From: Congeria kusceri
Lineage: Eukaryota; Mollusca; Bivalvia; Myida; Dreissenidae
DNA length: 64,000 bases
Assembly: GCA_027627225.1 (NCBI GenBank)
Contig: JAPFQT010000417.1
Coordinates: 62,001 to 126,000 of the forward strand
Direction: 5' to 3'
Numbering within the stretch: the first letter of the stretch is position 1; each line of letters begins with the position of its first letter. Shown here in pieces: positions 21,955 to 34,436 of this stretch. A program made the position numbers and the translations under genes. The notes under the pieces were generated by a model. The model was not told where the DNA came from and did no database searches. It was given only the letters and a program-made list of their open reading frames with translations.

Positions 21955-22840
21955 AATGGTGACTTTGACCCCTAAATAATACCAAACAGCGTCTCTTGAT
22001 CTTGAACCCACACAAACAATATGCAATCCCATGCAAGGTCTTGCTATAATGTATCTATACATGAAGTTTTATTACAATAGTTCAATTCGTTCTTTCGTTA
22101 TTGAGCCGATATCGGTTTTTTCATTTTAAGTAACAGTAATCTTGACCTCCACCTATCCTATATGCAATCCCAAGTGAAGTTTCAATATAAGGTATGTACA
22201 TTTGAAGTAACGTAACAATACCTTAAGTCGTTCTTGAGCTGTGGAGTGTTATTTCTAGTAATGGAGACCTTGACCTTGACCCGCCCACTCAAGCGGGGTC
22301 TCAATAAAAGGTATCTACATATGAAGTTTCATTAAAATATTTTAATTCAAGTTATTGAGTAGAAACCGTTTTTCTATTTAAGTAATTTAAGTAATGGTGA
22401 CCTTGACCTCATCCACCCTATATGCAATCGCAAACGGCGAGGTCTATATATAAGGTATATACATAAATAGCTTCATTCAAATATTTGATTTCGTTATATA
22501 GTCATTGAGCGGAAACTGTTTTACATTTTTAGTCATGGTGACCGTGACCTTGACCCCACCCACTTCATATGCAATCCCATGCGAGGTTTCGATATAAGGT
22601 GTCTATGTATAAAGGTTCATAAAAATTTCTTAATATGTTCTTAAGTTATTGAGCGGAATACTTTTTTTCTATTTCTATTTTTAGTTACGGTGACCATGAC
22701 CCCACCCACCCCATATGCATACATAGATACGTATGATGTTTCATTAAAATATCTCAAGTCATTTTCAAGTTATTGAGCGGTAACCATTTTCCTACTTTAA
22801 GTAACAGTGACCTTGACCTTGATCCAACCAGGAACCAATT
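21955..22840. repeat. Tandem array with GTGACCTTGACC landmark, ~145-bp units
   Basis: The landmark (g)tgaccttgacc, with variants, recurs near 21959, 22136, 22263, 22397, 22538, 22690 and 22808. Between landmarks are shared blocks such as 'atatgcaatccca', 'aaggtat(c/g)tac' and 'ttattgagcgg'. Unit length varies from about 120 to 175 bp. Copies are degenerate. Confidence 0.85.
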
Positions 22841-22857
22841 CTTAATACAGTTGATAT

Positions 22858-23125
22858 CGAGTTATTTACATTAAGGTCAGATATATTTTAAAACTCACTT
22901 ATGTGTTAATTAATGAGTTTTCACTTCCACTGTTAAAAAAGTGGCATTCCTGCAAAAAATAATTAGTTTAATTAAAAAAAGTGTGTACTTGTTGTATTTA
23001 ATAAACTAATTCTAAATATGTTGATTTCGCGGTATTTAGACATAGGCCAAACATATTTTTAAAGCTCACTAATGTGTTTATTAATGACTGAAAAAATGGC
23101 ATTGTCTGCAAAAAATGTGTGTTTG
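22858..23125. repeat. Diverged direct duplication, 171-bp offset
   Basis: 'actcacttatgtgttaatta' near 22901 and 'gctcactaatgtgtttatta' near 23065, with similar flanks including 'ggcattcctgcaaaaaa' and 'ggcattgtctgcaaaaaa', show two copies of a block of about 100 bp. Confidence 0.65.
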
Positions 23126-23639
23126 ATATCATTGTTTAATACTTTAATACCTTTTATTTCACCATTACATTCAATATTATTAGAGAGAAATTGCAAACCT
23201 ATGACAAATATGGAAGATGATAACGGGCAGTCTTGTCGTACATCTCTTTTTATATTGAAGCTATCTGATGTCCGTTGTTTATAATTAAGCTATTTATGAT
23301 TATGCAAAACATTTATATCCACTGAATAAAGTTCGATCCAAAGTTTAATCGCTCGAGGCATTTAACATAAAAGTGTGACCAAGACTATCAATTATCTTTT
23401 CAAAAATCGAAAAAACAACAATCCTGGTTTGTTTGTTGAGTTCAAATAGGATATAACATCAAATATTGATCGTAAATTTTCCCGAATATATCTGTTGTCA
23501 TATGAGATTAAGAGATCAGTATATTCAATCCTGGCATGAAACCTTATCATTTCAACTAAAGATGGAATATTATTGTAAATTTTAAACAAGATTTTGATTT
23601 CGAACATTATTTATTGTGTGTAAAAAATGAAAAACATTG
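23126..23639. other. Nothing recognised
   Basis: Short frames on both strands without domain similarity. Confidence 0.45.
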
Positions 23640-23914
23640 TACGGAATTAACTCGTTGAAGGCTGCCATCACATTCTGTTGAAATTGAAACTACAGGAAAT
23701 GCAAACTATGTACACAAAATGTAGTTGAATCTGAATACCATTTTTTATTATGTTACACTGCTTATTCAGATCTTTGAAATGATTATAATATCCCATTTAA
23801 TTGGCCTAATGTCACAAAATTCAAATACATAATGTCTGATAAGAGAGAAAGTAAAATAATAAATGTATCAAAGTTTATATATAATGCAATGAATTTAATA
23901 CAAAAGTTATGTTA
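23640..23914 (+). mobile_element. LINE 3' coding fragment, plus strand, decayed
   Basis: The frame at 23700 reads CKLCTQNVVESEYHFLL, then YTAYSDL, a TGA, then NWPNVTKFKYIMS and a closing VSKFIYNAMNLIQK to TAG. This is the C-terminal Cys/His motif (C-x2-C...E-Y-H-F-L-L-C) and tail of molluscan LINE proteins. Just upstream, SHSVEIET in another frame matches the preceding segment of the same family, so there is a frameshift near 23690. A third lesion is the internal TGA. A LINE 3' terminal block lies 1.1 kb downstream at 25010 and may or may not belong to it. Confidence 0.75.
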
Positions 23915-24872
23915 GACATTTACCTGCTTTTCCTTATAATGCAATTTTAAATATCACTTTACAATATATACATATACTAGGAATAATTTGTATATCACCA
24001 AGATATGGTCGAATATGTTACATGATTATCTGAATTTATCAGTATTTATACTGTGCATTCTGAAAAAGAGACAAATTATTATAACAATGTTCGTGAATAT
24101 ATCATTGTTTATTATGTAGTATCTTAAAACTCTATATACAGATTTGTCAAAGCATTACCGATATCTTGCTTTACGTTTATTATACATTTTTGTTTATTTT
24201 AATTATGAACTCGTATATTTCTACCATTTGCTGTTGTTCTCTGATAGCACCCATTGTTTCGTTTTCGCCAATAGCGCTATTTTGAAGGGAGCACAAACGT
24301 TTTGTTCTAATGATGTATTGGCTGTACTATTTGCTGTTGTTTTTCCCTGATAGCTTTCTTTAATAGGCGCTATTCTAAGAGGAACAAAAACTTATATATA
24401 CTACATTGTATGTAACGCGAATGGTAGTATGAAATACAAAAAATATTAAAAGTCACTTTCTAATGATATAATATAACCCATCTAAACAAGTAATGAGTAT
24501 TGTTGTAAATAACGTCATAATCCATATAATTATAGTGTTAATAGATTAATCTTTGTAACTACATATGTAATTAAAATCATAGTCTAATAATGAAAATGTG
24601 ATAGTCAGATATAAAAGATATGATATAATATGTTTACACATGCATAAAGTGATTAATGTCGTAGTATATAAATATATTCTATATCTTACGTTAAAAAGAT
24701 TTATTAATAACAGTGCAAATGTTCTACTTTGTATCATTTTTATGTATCACTGACATATATTGCAATGAGTACGTTTGCACAATTTCATCTATAATACGTG
24801 TCTTAAGCCCACAAGCAATTAGGCGAACTAATAATAGTAAAAATAAATTGCATATTAAGCTGCTTCTTCTCA
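23915..24872. other. AT-rich DNA with a ~104-bp diverged duplication
   Basis: The block beginning 'atttgctgttgtt' at 24225 recurs at 24329, both followed by '(c/t)ctgatagc' and 'gcgctattt/gcgctattc'. No gene was recognised. Confidence 0.45.
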
Positions 24873-24894
24873 CTATATATATATATATATATAT
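24873..24894. repeat. (TA)n microsatellite
   Basis: About eleven TA units in a row. Confidence 0.95.
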
Positions 24895-25009
24895 AGTACT
24901 TATTTAAATACCCCACATTACAATTATAACCTTGTACATTTGTTGTATACGATTGCAAAATTCTATTTATGTTATATGTGTCTTGGCCATAATTTAATTT
25001 AACGTATTG

Positions 25010-25064
25010 TAAATGGCCAAAGGCAAATGTGCCGATTAGCCAATAAACTCGGAACTGAACTGTT
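25010..25064 (+). mobile_element. LINE 3' end block
   Basis: 'gtaaatggccaaaggcaaat' runs into 'gtgccgattagccaataaac', ending with an AATAAA-containing terminus. This is the usual 3' end of a molluscan LINE family. It is related to the block at 19581. Confidence 0.55.
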
Positions 25065-25425
25065 GTTCATAAAACCATTTGTATCAAAGTATATCATTTC
25101 TGAAACTTTCTTAATCGGATTGCCATTGCTTTTGTTGCGATAGTGTAATCTGTGTTTAACAAACTTATCGTCGAATTAATATTGTTTTTTTCCTTGGTTT
25201 GGCAATAGTGTAATTATTCTTTGATTTTGTAAGTCTGATAATACACCTTTCTCAAAATAATAAGAATAATTTTTTGAATTAATAAAGTGTGGTTTTAAAA
25301 TAATCCAGATTATAAACTTCTTATGCTATTATTTATGTCTGAAAATGCGATCATTATGACGCAATCGTATTCGTTTAAGTTGTCTTCACATAGTAGCTTT
25401 GCTATCGTAATTACGATTGCGGTTT

Positions 25426-25512
25426 TGAAAAAAACAAAAATCATCTATTTGTTCAGATATAGCTGTTTTGTATAGGTTTTCAAAGAATCGTACTTCTGCT
25501 TGTAAAATGTCG
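25426..25512 (-). mobile_element. Possible LINE fragment before the reverse transcriptase
   Basis: The minus strand reads ILQAEVRFFENLYKTAISEQ, resembling the 'I...E...FY.NLY' segment just before the reverse-transcriptase core in L1/Tx1-type LINEs. Flanking frames are broken. It is short, so it rests on one motif. Confidence 0.4.
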
Positions 25513-25659
25513 TTTTTACATTGTTATATTTCAATTTGTGAATTGTTTATTTTTTCTCGGCATTCTTTGTTCGAAATCTTTGAAAGTCTGTTTCTCTGAA
25601 CGTAATTGACAAATTTCAAAAATATTTCAAATAACTTTTCTTTCAATGACTACCAAATT

Positions 25660-26668
25660 CATATAACATATATTCGTTAACAGACCATGTCGTCAGGGAG
25701 AGTGGCAGTTTTCCTTATATAGACATATTAAATCGAAAATTTCGGAAACTACTAGTAAACTAGACCAATAGCAAAGAAATTTTGCAGAAAGCTTTCTTAA
25801 GTAACCATCCACTACGTAGACACCGTGTCTCTAACTAGTTTAGCTTTATGTGGCATCTACCACCGTCCAATTTCCTCTATTTACACAGGTCCTTCAGAAG
25901 CTTTTACTTTTATAAGTGTAATTACGTTCTTAAAAGTATGCCGAATATGGTAAATTTAGTCTTAATAAAACGGAAACCGAGAACGTTTGTATATATATGG
26001 TATAGGATTAATTAAAGTTGTATTTTAATAAGGAGCAGTCTCTATGTGTATGTATGCAACACAATTACGTACAATATCTACCTCTGATTAGTGCACTTTG
26101 CACGCCTGGATGTATATAATCGCTATTAACAATATTTAGCTCGTTAGTGACATCAGATGAACAGTTTGTGTGACCTCACGATTTGCGCCTGGACTAGATT
26201 TCTTTATGCATAGATGTGTCTTTTAACATTATTGAGAGTCTTTTTTATTTATAGCAAATAACTCGGTTTGTATTGGTTATCAACATGTATATACACGTTT
26301 ACTAATATAGATTTCATACCGAAGAGCAGTTTGGTAAATGTGTCATTTGAGCATGGGAGTACCGTAACCCGGCAACTTGTTAATGTTGTGAAGATAATCC
26401 ACAAAATCCTTGTAAAATTACAACAGTTTATATGCTGTTGCAAATAAAGCATTACTGTTATATAAGATTGATACTTCCATCTGATAAGATTGCTACTGTT
26501 AACACTTCTGCAATACATTTGTATATTTGCTGTGTTTTCAAACAATATAAATTATATATGACCAAAATGCGTTCGAAGCGAGCGTTTTTTTTATAAAATG
26601 AATGAGTGGCAGGTCAACATATTGTCAGACAATACTACTAATAAGTACGAATTTTGGTGTTAACATTC
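25660..26668. other. Nothing recognised
   Basis: AT-rich DNA without repeat or coding signal. Confidence 0.5.
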
Positions 26669-26964
26669 TTAAAGGGACTTGGGCACGGATTTTTCTATTA
26701 TTGAAATATACCATTAAAAGTCTTAACTTGACAATTGGACGTATCTGAACAAAAAATATTACGTATATTCTTATTTGGACCATTAAACGTCTGAACTTGA
26801 CAATTGGACGTATCTGAACTAAAACTATTACGTATATTCTTATTTGGACAATTAAACGTCTTAACTTGACAATTGGACGTATCTGAACTAAAAATATTAC
26901 GTATATTCTTATTTGGGGGATCGGACAATTGTAATTTTGTGATTCTGTAAATAGGTCCCTTTAA
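26669..26964. mobile_element. TTAA-flanked AGGGAC element carrying a minisatellite
   Basis: The left end is 'ttaaagggacttgggcac' and the right end is 'aggtccctttaa'. TTAA plus AGGGAC ends are shared with the element at 7364. The interior is largely three 69-bp repeats. It has no coding capacity of its own. Confidence 0.75.
26711..26917. repeat. Three 69-bp tandem repeats
   Basis: Copies start at 26711, 26780 and 26849. The shared core is 'aacttgacaattggacgtat' followed by 'ctgaac' and a conserved 'attacgtatattcttatttg'. Because 69 is a multiple of three, the minus strand shows a repetitive 76-codon frame that is not evidence of a gene. Confidence 0.95.
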
Positions 26965-28808
26965 GATATAATATTTTATAGAATTACTTATTCATTTTCT
27001 TTTTCGCGTGTATTACTACTATTTGTTGCATTTTATGAATTATAAGAAATTAAGTAGTATGTACCTGAATGCACTGTAATGTTGTCTACAAAAGCAATGT
27101 TAGTCAAAGTAACATTTAACTCAATAGATATAGTTGTTTTTCTTAATATGACAATATCAGAACTATGTGGATGCAAACAGATGCCATTTCAAATATTAGA
27201 AGACGGTGCGTGATCTAATACTTGTTCAGAATAAAATGAGACTACTTCACACCAACGTTGTCGTTTGAATCACCCATACGCCTGCACTTGTTTCAACTTT
27301 CAACTGTTAATCAAGAAGTGCCAAAAATTTCCAGTAGAAATGATGTAAATAATCAAAACGCCGACAGCATAGAAAGACTGTTGGCGAAACATGTTAATTA
27401 TGAGTGCACTGTTGCTAAAAAGGAAACATTTGTTTGAATAAAGTTCAATAGCCCACCTTTAAACTTGATAATATGGCTTCTTATTATATACAAATGTATA
27501 TCATCCAGTCAGCTATAGACATTCGTGCCACGTGACCGTCCCAATATTTGACCAACATACGGCCTCAGGCCAAAACGGCTGTCTTCAGCCCAATTTACAA
27601 GGTCAATATGAATTCAACTAATTCATGACAAGTTTATTAATTAACATTATATCATGCAGCATCGTTCAGTTTTAATGGTACAAGTATTAAAACTAGTATT
27701 TCGATACAGATAGAAATAGAATACAGCATCTTTCAGTTTTACAAGGCCAGCAGTAATAACAATGTTTTTATTCTTGTAACTGCCTATTGTTAAATATAAC
27801 GACCAAACAGTACATAAAAAGTACTTGCTAAAAAAATAACAAGTTCGCATTTTTAAAATAATGCATAAAATTATAGCACAAAAATGGCGCAAACAATGCC
27901 AAAATATGATCTCGTATAAGGCCGAGCTAATCCTGAATCCTGATTTGCCAAATCTCGTATTAGCCGCGTTTTTCCATATTGGCATTGGCCGAGTTTTGAA
28001 ATTTATTGGCGAGGTTTACATTGTATCAAGCGAACAAAGTGACCAGATTCTCATTTAATATTGTAAATTTAATTAATAATGCAACGAAACATGGTTTAAT
28101 TAACTGTTTATAACGTTACCCGTACATAAATAAGGTCTGCAAGTTGCAAAGCCTACACACAATTCTGGAGTCTTGTGAAAACTGGTTTTCGTCATCACTA
28201 TCCATTTTGTTTATATTTACATCGTTATTCCATGTCTGAATATCGATGAACACTTTCAATCAACTGTATAATATTCCATTCGACAACTTTAATCGGTGTG
28301 TAATTCTGATTTCAACTAACGCGCTACTGAGAATCTATTACATTGTATTTGTACAAACACTTGCATGAAGCCCCTGAATCAAATTAACAGTCTTGCATTA
28401 TTTGCATGAAGATTAGTTTTCGTCTAGAAATTATTATTTTTGAAAGCGTATACAGGCTAAAATCGTGCATTCAATTCTGCTCAATTACGAAACAGAGCGA
28501 GAAGCCTGTTTAGCACACTGCAAATAGAGTAAGCGACCTGTTCCAATTACCGGTTCAACAGAAGTGACTCATTCAATAATAAATATCTTGCAGTGTTGTA
28601 GGCTAGCAGCCGATGTCAAGTGTGCTAAAATACTTGCAACAAGCATCCAGAAAACTTGGTCATATACAAGAACATTAATACCGAATAGGGAATTAATTTT
28701 TATCATCTAGCCGTGCATGTTAATATGAATTACGGTTGTGTAATGTGGAATTATTTAGAATTACATTTTTCCCTCAACTAGCTTTACTCCTGAAGTTGTT
28801 ATTGAATT
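26965..28808. other. Nothing recognised
   Basis: No domains, LINE motifs or tandem repeats were seen. A 112-codon minus-strand frame at 27647-27985 has no recognisable similarity. Confidence 0.45.
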
Positions 28809-29184
28809 TATAAATAGAGGTTATATCTTTCTATAAATAGACTATGGCGGACGCATCAGAATCGGAGATACTAAACCTTAAGCTGCTTTTGTTGATAAAT
28901 ACCCCTGGCTATTTTTGTGGAAAGTAGGTTGTAAGCATAGCTTCCGCGAATCAGTAAACGCCACATGCATTTTAGTCTTAGTGAATATGTATACAGGCAA
29001 TTGTAATAATACTGTTTGTGTGATTGTATTTATTATTGTTAACAGACGGATGTATGAACAACACAGATCCGAAGTATGGTGATACTCTTTATTTACTTTC
29101 CGTAGCATTCAGCGTCACATACAACACTATCTCTAATACCAAGATACATTCAGTTATAAACCACGCCACGCATACAGAGGTAAT
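28809..29184 (+). other. Weak candidate gene start and exon
   Basis: Two TATAAATA strings (about 28810 and 28832) precede an ATG at 28844 in a fair start context, reading MADASESEILNLKLLLLINT and onward to a 'gtaggt' site at 28924. A second piece, 29046-29182, lies between 'attgttaacag' and 'gag|gtaata' and is open. The phases of the two pieces do not join without a stop, so they are not called as a gene. Confidence 0.2.
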
Positions 29185-29828
29185 ATTGTACTACAGAGGT
29201 GTACTTGCTTACTACAACCTCCTTTACCTTTAGATTAGAACTCATTAATTAACAATAGAACAATATTCTGTGTTAATACTTAATTGATCATAGTTTGAAC
29301 AACATAAGCAAGATTTCAACATAAGAAAGATTTTCTGCTACAAGTCTATCATTCGGACACTAGGTTACTCTTCCCATTAATTTATTCTCTTTCGCAAATA
29401 TAATGTCCTGTTATCACCAAGTTCTAGCTTCTCGGGTCTGGTAAACATCACATAGTCACATGAGAAGAACTTTTTCACATTGCTGAGTGATCATTGTCAA
29501 CTATAATTGATATTATGTGATTAACAAAACGAGTATTTCAACCAACCATCTGAATATGAGAATTGTCATCAAAATATCGCTGTATTGGTTCTAGAGTGAG
29601 AAACACTGTTGACATGAGTATTATATTTCACGAATTCTTCCCACGAGAAAAATATAGATATAAATATTTCTCGAAGTAGAAATATTAGTATATAAGCACA
29701 AATTGTCAATAATCATACACAACGTATATCCACTGTGTTTACTGATTGTATAAGAGCATTATTAGGGCTCTTCACTAAAACACACATGATGTATTATTTT
29801 TCACTTAAATACACAATATAATTATCTG
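29185..29828. other. Nothing recognised; possible position of a decayed LTR
   Basis: For a minus-strand Gypsy element the 3' LTR would lie here, just beyond the end of pol at 29829. No pair of LTR copies can be shown. Confidence 0.35.
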
Positions 29829-30285
29829 TCACTCATCATATAAACGCTTAGGCGGACGTCTCATTCTATGCGGACGTTGGTTTGGTTGTTGTTGTTTATC
29901 TGTCGGACGTTGTTGTTTATCTGGTTGACTTGTATGTCTTTTTTCTGAACCTGAGTCTGCGGGTTGAACACCATTTTCAACTTCGATACGTCACGGTATA
30001 CGTGTTTTCCCTTGTGTAAAACTGTCAACATTGAACCTTTCCTTGCTATTACAATTCCAGGTACCGGATCTAACGTAGTTTCGAATTTGTTTTTCTGTTC
30101 TCGTTTTAGCAAAACTCGATCTCCAACATGAAGTTTACTTGGCTGTGTACGTCGCCTTTTGTCTGCATATAGTTTGTTTCTTGTCTTAGCACGACTATCC
30201 TTATCACGAATTTCGCAGTCATCATTTTGAACTTGCGGTTTTGGTAATTTTGCTTTCAATTGGCGATTGAACATGAGAAAAGCAT
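29829..30285 (-). mobile_element. Ty3/Gypsy integrase C-terminal fragment
   Basis: The minus strand reads FLMFNRQLKAKLPKPQ, then RAKTRNKLYADKRRR, then LHVGDRVLLKREQKNKF and DPVPGIVIARKGSMLT. This is the C-terminal part of Ty3/Gypsy (K02A2.6-like) integrase, including the GDRVLLK segment of the SH3-like end domain. A small frameshift lies near 29965-29985. Past it a basic, Gln- and Pro-rich tail in the neighbouring frame runs to a stop at 29829-29831. The catalytic core, reverse transcriptase and gag are absent. At 30285 the element breaks off against a tandem repeat, so only a tail remains. Confidence 0.85.
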
Positions 30286-31600
30286 GCTTATATTCGACTT
30301 CACCGGTGCGTTCATAGACAAACTGTCCATGATTGGTGAAGATTGGATAAAAAAAAGAGTCTCTATCCTGAATAATGTCCATTTTTGTATATTTGTTCAC
30401 AAACAAAGGCCAATAAACTGGTGTTTCTGGTCCGATTTTGCTTATATTGGACGTCACCTTTAATATTATGGTCACAGACAAACCCTGCAAGATTGGTGAA
30501 GATTGGATGAAAAAATCTGAATAATGACCATTTTTGCATATTTGTTTTCACAAAAGGCAATTACTCCGGTGTTTATGACCCCATCTTGCTTATATTCGTA
30601 TTCAACTGTAATCTAAAGGTAATAGACAAACTGTGCAAGATTGGTGAAGATTGGATGAAAAATGAAGTCTCTATTCTGAATAATGCTCAATTTTCTATAT
30701 TTTTTTTCACTAAAAGGGTAATAATAAATCCAGTGAAACAGAAAATACCATAAAAGCGGAAAGTGCCGTCCCGGATTAGCCCTTTCAGGCTGCACAGGTT
30801 TTCTGGGATGACACTGTACGCACATGCATTAAGCCCGGTTTTCCCACGACACGGCTCATGTTTCACTGTCGTGATCAGTGATTTAAATTCACAGAAGGGA
30901 TTAAACAAATGGCAGTAACTCTGGTGTTTCTGGCTCTATGTTGCTTATATTCAACTTAACCTGTAATCTTATGGCCATAGCAACTGTTCAAGATCAATGA
31001 CAACTGGATGAACAATAAAGTCTCTATCCCGAATAATGTCCATTTTTGCTCATTTTTTCACACACAAAGGGCAATAACTCTGGTGTTTCTCGTCAGATCT
31101 TGGTAAAAATTGGACGAAAAATGAAGCCTCTATCCTGAATAATGTCCATTTTTGTATAATTTTCCAAACACAAAGGGCAATACCTCCGGTGTGTCTGGCT
31201 CTATCTTGCTTAAATTCAATTTGACTTGTAATCTTATGTCCACAGACAAACTGTGCAAGATTGATGAAAACTGGGCAATATCTCCGGTGTTTGAAACACG
31301 ATCTGGCCGATTTATTTGGCGTCTGCTGAGATCTGATGGTCATTCACAAACTGTGAAAGTTTGGTTAAGATTGAATGGCAAATAAAGTCTATATGTTGGA
31401 AAAAGACATTTTTGCACTTTTTGGCATGAAAAAGGGGCAATAACTCTAGTGTTACTGGTGTGATTAGGCTCAATAACAATCCCGTCCAAGATTGTATGGT
31501 CATACACAACTGTGCAATATTGGCAAAGATTGGATAAAAAGTGAAGTCTCTATCGTGAGAACAAAGCAAATTGTTGACGGCACACGGAAGACGGACTAGT
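30286..31600. repeat. Interspersed element with ~150-170-bp core repeats
   Basis: The landmark 'aataatgtccatttttg' recurs near 30371, 30520, 30679, 31032 and 31138, with shared blocks such as 'gcaagattggtgaagattgg' and 'gggcaataactc(t/c)ggtgttt'. A separate hairpin-type repeat interrupts it at 30754-30865. It ends near 'gttgacggcacacggaagac'. A shorter relative lies at 34100-34386. Confidence 0.85.
30754..30865. repeat. Short interspersed repeat with imperfect hairpin
   Basis: 'agtgccgtcccggattagcc' and 'ttctgggatgacact' form imperfect inverted arms (12 of 19 pairs), followed by 'cgcacatgcattaagcccgg' and 'ttttcccacgacacggctca'. This is a high-copy mollusc repeat, seen here splitting the surrounding tandem array. 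Confidence 0.65.
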
Positions 31601-32662
31601 GTTTTGAAACGTACGGCCGGGTACCAGACTATGATTGTTAGTGATTTGAAGCCTATTGAGTCAAAATTACGCATGTTCTCGATTTTCCATTCTACAGTTT
31701 AAAACTGATACATTGCAGTAACTGGTTGTCAAATAAACTTCGGTATCTGCATTATCTTAATCACTTTAACATGGAGATTGTGAATAGCGAAAAATAGGGG
31801 TGTCATTATTTGACATGGTTTTTTTTTTGAAACTGTAATTGTAATAAATAACATGAGATACACATTAAATTACACATGCCATACATTATCTTAAATAAAA
31901 GAGCCCTTTCAGGTTTTGATTTACTAACTGGTAGCCTGCAAGGAAAAGGAGTAGTCTTCAGCGGTTTTCGGTTATTTCGTTAACACAGCCATTTTGTAAC
32001 CATTCATTGTCGGTTATTTCGTAACCATGTCGATCAATTCGTTACCACTTTGTTTGTGCGTGTCTTACTGATAATATAATCAAAACAATAGGTATGAAAT
32101 AATGCTTTGAATCGAGTAAATTTGAACATACGTAACATTTTAAATGTTGGGTTATGCCAAACAGTCAATCTAATTAAAATCATCTCCAGTCTGACGCTAC
32201 TATATTATCAGCTGACTGGATCTGATGACTTCGCATTAGGGATCACGTTCAGATGACCTTTTTATGAGCCAATCAAACTGTTGCCTTCAAAATAATGCGG
32301 TATAACTTCATATATAAACCACAAATACTATGCACGAAATTAACGTGAACTTTGGATGTTTAGTCGCCTTAGGTACAACTATATCCATTATTTTCCCCGT
32401 GAAAATTAACTGTTAATGATTTTTTCTCGAGAATCAGCTGGAAATGCATCACTTTTCAAAAACTGTGGCCAAACATTGCTGTGCAAAAGGCAAGTTCATT
32501 GGACGCAGCAGGACTGATGTTTTATTGTTCGGAAGGTCATGTGAACGTGACCTGTTATACGATGTCTTCAGATCCTAACAATGTTAGGATTTGAGTTTAG
32601 TAAGATTGGCCGAACAGTCTTAAAACGCCATTGTGACATCATCGTTAGAAAAGCCGGGTGTT
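31601..32662. other. Nothing recognised
   Basis: The only oddities are a short direct repeat of 'cggttatttcgt(t)aac' near 31969 and 32012 and a small palindrome 'cctaacaatgttagg' near 32574. Confidence 0.45.
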
Positions 32663-33604
32663 GAACAGAACAAAACAGAACGTTTATTGATATAACATGT
32701 ACAATTACAGTTCATCGTTACATATACAAAATTATCATAAATTAGCCTATGCATGGCAATGCGAAAGAGAACATTATACAATATTTATAGTTGTTTCAGG
32801 TCATCAAATACATTGTGCCTATTTAAAGCAACAAGTCTCGTCGTCGTCTATCATTAGTGTTGCATGACATTTTAAAAATAGTTGCTTGTCTGCCAGAATA
32901 CATTTTTAACATATGCGATGAGAGTCTTAGTTTTGATAAAAAAATAATTAACTTACAGATGTAAACTTTGTCTAAATAATCTGCTAATTCAAATCGTGTT
33001 AAACTCTATATAATGTCAGTGAACTCTTTACATTTACATCATGTTTCTTTAAACTATGTACATGTCAATTAGTCTGGTTTTAAAAATGGGTATGTTGGAC
33101 CGTATAAATACATTAATATTAACTGATTCTGGATATATCCATACATCATAAAGGCCAGTATTATGAAGCCAGGCTAGCACCCTTGATAACCAATCATAAT
33201 ATTTTCTGCATCATATCGCATATATATTGAACACACATAAACACAAGTGGTTATTGTAAAATCGTTTTACTTTGCAAAATAGACCAATTAATTTTAGTAG
33301 ATTCATAAGTCAAACTTATGCAACAAACAGAAGTGTTCAGTCAAATCTATTTAAATGCTAAAAAGTTATATGCATTCAAACTTAACAAAAGTTTCTTTTT
33401 TAATTCGTTATAACAACATGCAATTTGTTTTGTTTAACAGTGTATAGCTTTATACAATATTTTTAAATTCTTACATAACGAGTTATATACGTATAAAGGG
33501 AAGCGTCCAAGCTCACCATAGACTACTGAATTAGAAGAAATCAGTTTAATCCCTAGTTTTTTAACAAATCTTCTATGAACTATTTTAATATACTCAGCTT
33601 TCGA
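32663..33604 (-). mobile_element. LINE 3' fragment, minus strand, decayed
   Basis: The plus-strand left edge 'aacagaacaaaacagaac' is the complement of a GTTCTGTT-type 3' tail. On the minus strand, 33434-33600 reads FVKKLGIKLISSNSVVYGEL followed by GRFPLYV, the 'K..LGVK..T.N..VYGELGR(F/Y)PL' block after LINE reverse transcriptase. At 33121-33192 it reads WLSRVLAWLHNTGLYDVWI, the next expected block. The right end stops at 33604 where another repeat begins, so it is 5'-truncated. Frame changes between blocks show it is inactive. Confidence 0.75.
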
Positions 33605-34386
33605 AACTAGAGGGCCGTGATGGCGCAAAGCGCTCACCTGAGAACTGGTACAGATAAAGACCATACTGTTATGACAGGTTTAAAAATTAAGTTATCTGAA
33701 CAATACGAAGAGGGGGATAGTATCAATTTTGATTTAAAACATCGGTTAGTGCAATGAGCTAACTGAAGTACGAGTTGGGTAGTAGATGTGCAATTTTTTT
33801 GCCAATGGTTCTCAAATCATTATCTTCGATATTCTTACCTGACACTTTTTCATTAAGTCATGGAAAATGCAGAGACAGTAGATGTTGATGTCTTTTTTGC
33901 AAACAGTTTTGGAGAACTAGTTGCAATGCGATAATTGCGATGGCTGTGCTCTAAGGTCAAGTTTTGCTTTTTCTTTCATAATTTTCTGTCCAATTATGAT
34001 AAATGATGTTAATGCAGGCTCTTAAGACATCAATGTTGCATGTCCAAATAACTGCATGCAAGTCTTGCAACTATTGGAAATCAAATTGCATTTATCAATT
34101 TTTATGGTCATGCGCAAATGTGCAAGTTTGGTCAACATTGAATCACTATATTCGACTTCACCTTTAATCTTACGGTCATAGACAAATTGTACAATATTGG
34201 TGAAGATTGGATAAAAAATGAAGTATCTATCCTGAATAATGTCCATTTTTGCATATTTTTTTCACAACAAAGGGCAATAACTCTGGTGTTTCTGGTCCGA
34301 TCTTGCTTATATTCGACTTCAACTGTAATCTCATGGTAATAGACAAACTGTGCAAGATTGGTGAAGATTGGATGAAAAAGATTCTG
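33605..34386. repeat. Interspersed repeat, 'agagggcc...gctcacctgag' head, with partial core repeats
   Basis: It begins 'tagagggccgtgatggc', a frequent bivalve repeat head. From about 34100 to 34386 it carries about 1.7 copies of the core seen at 30286-31600, including 'gaataatgtccatttttgca' at 34233. Confidence 0.65.
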
Positions 34387-34436
34387 CGTTTGATAAACAC
34401 ACATGCGCCCGGTTGGTGTTGGGTAGCCAATTTCTT

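Noticed and set aside
21955..22840. CRISPR-like regular spacing of repeats
   Set aside because: Units are long, degenerate and directly adjacent with no unique spacers, and the DNA is eukaryotic.
27647..27985. 112-codon minus-strand frame
   Set aside because: No domain, no splice support, low-complexity hydrophobic and basic content.
28844..29184. Two-exon gene starting MADASESE
   Set aside because: The proposed junction leads to an early stop and no protein family is recognised. Kept only as a weak candidate in the feature list.
31312..31674. 120-codon minus-strand frame
   Set aside because: It runs through degenerate core repeats and their tail; no protein similarity.
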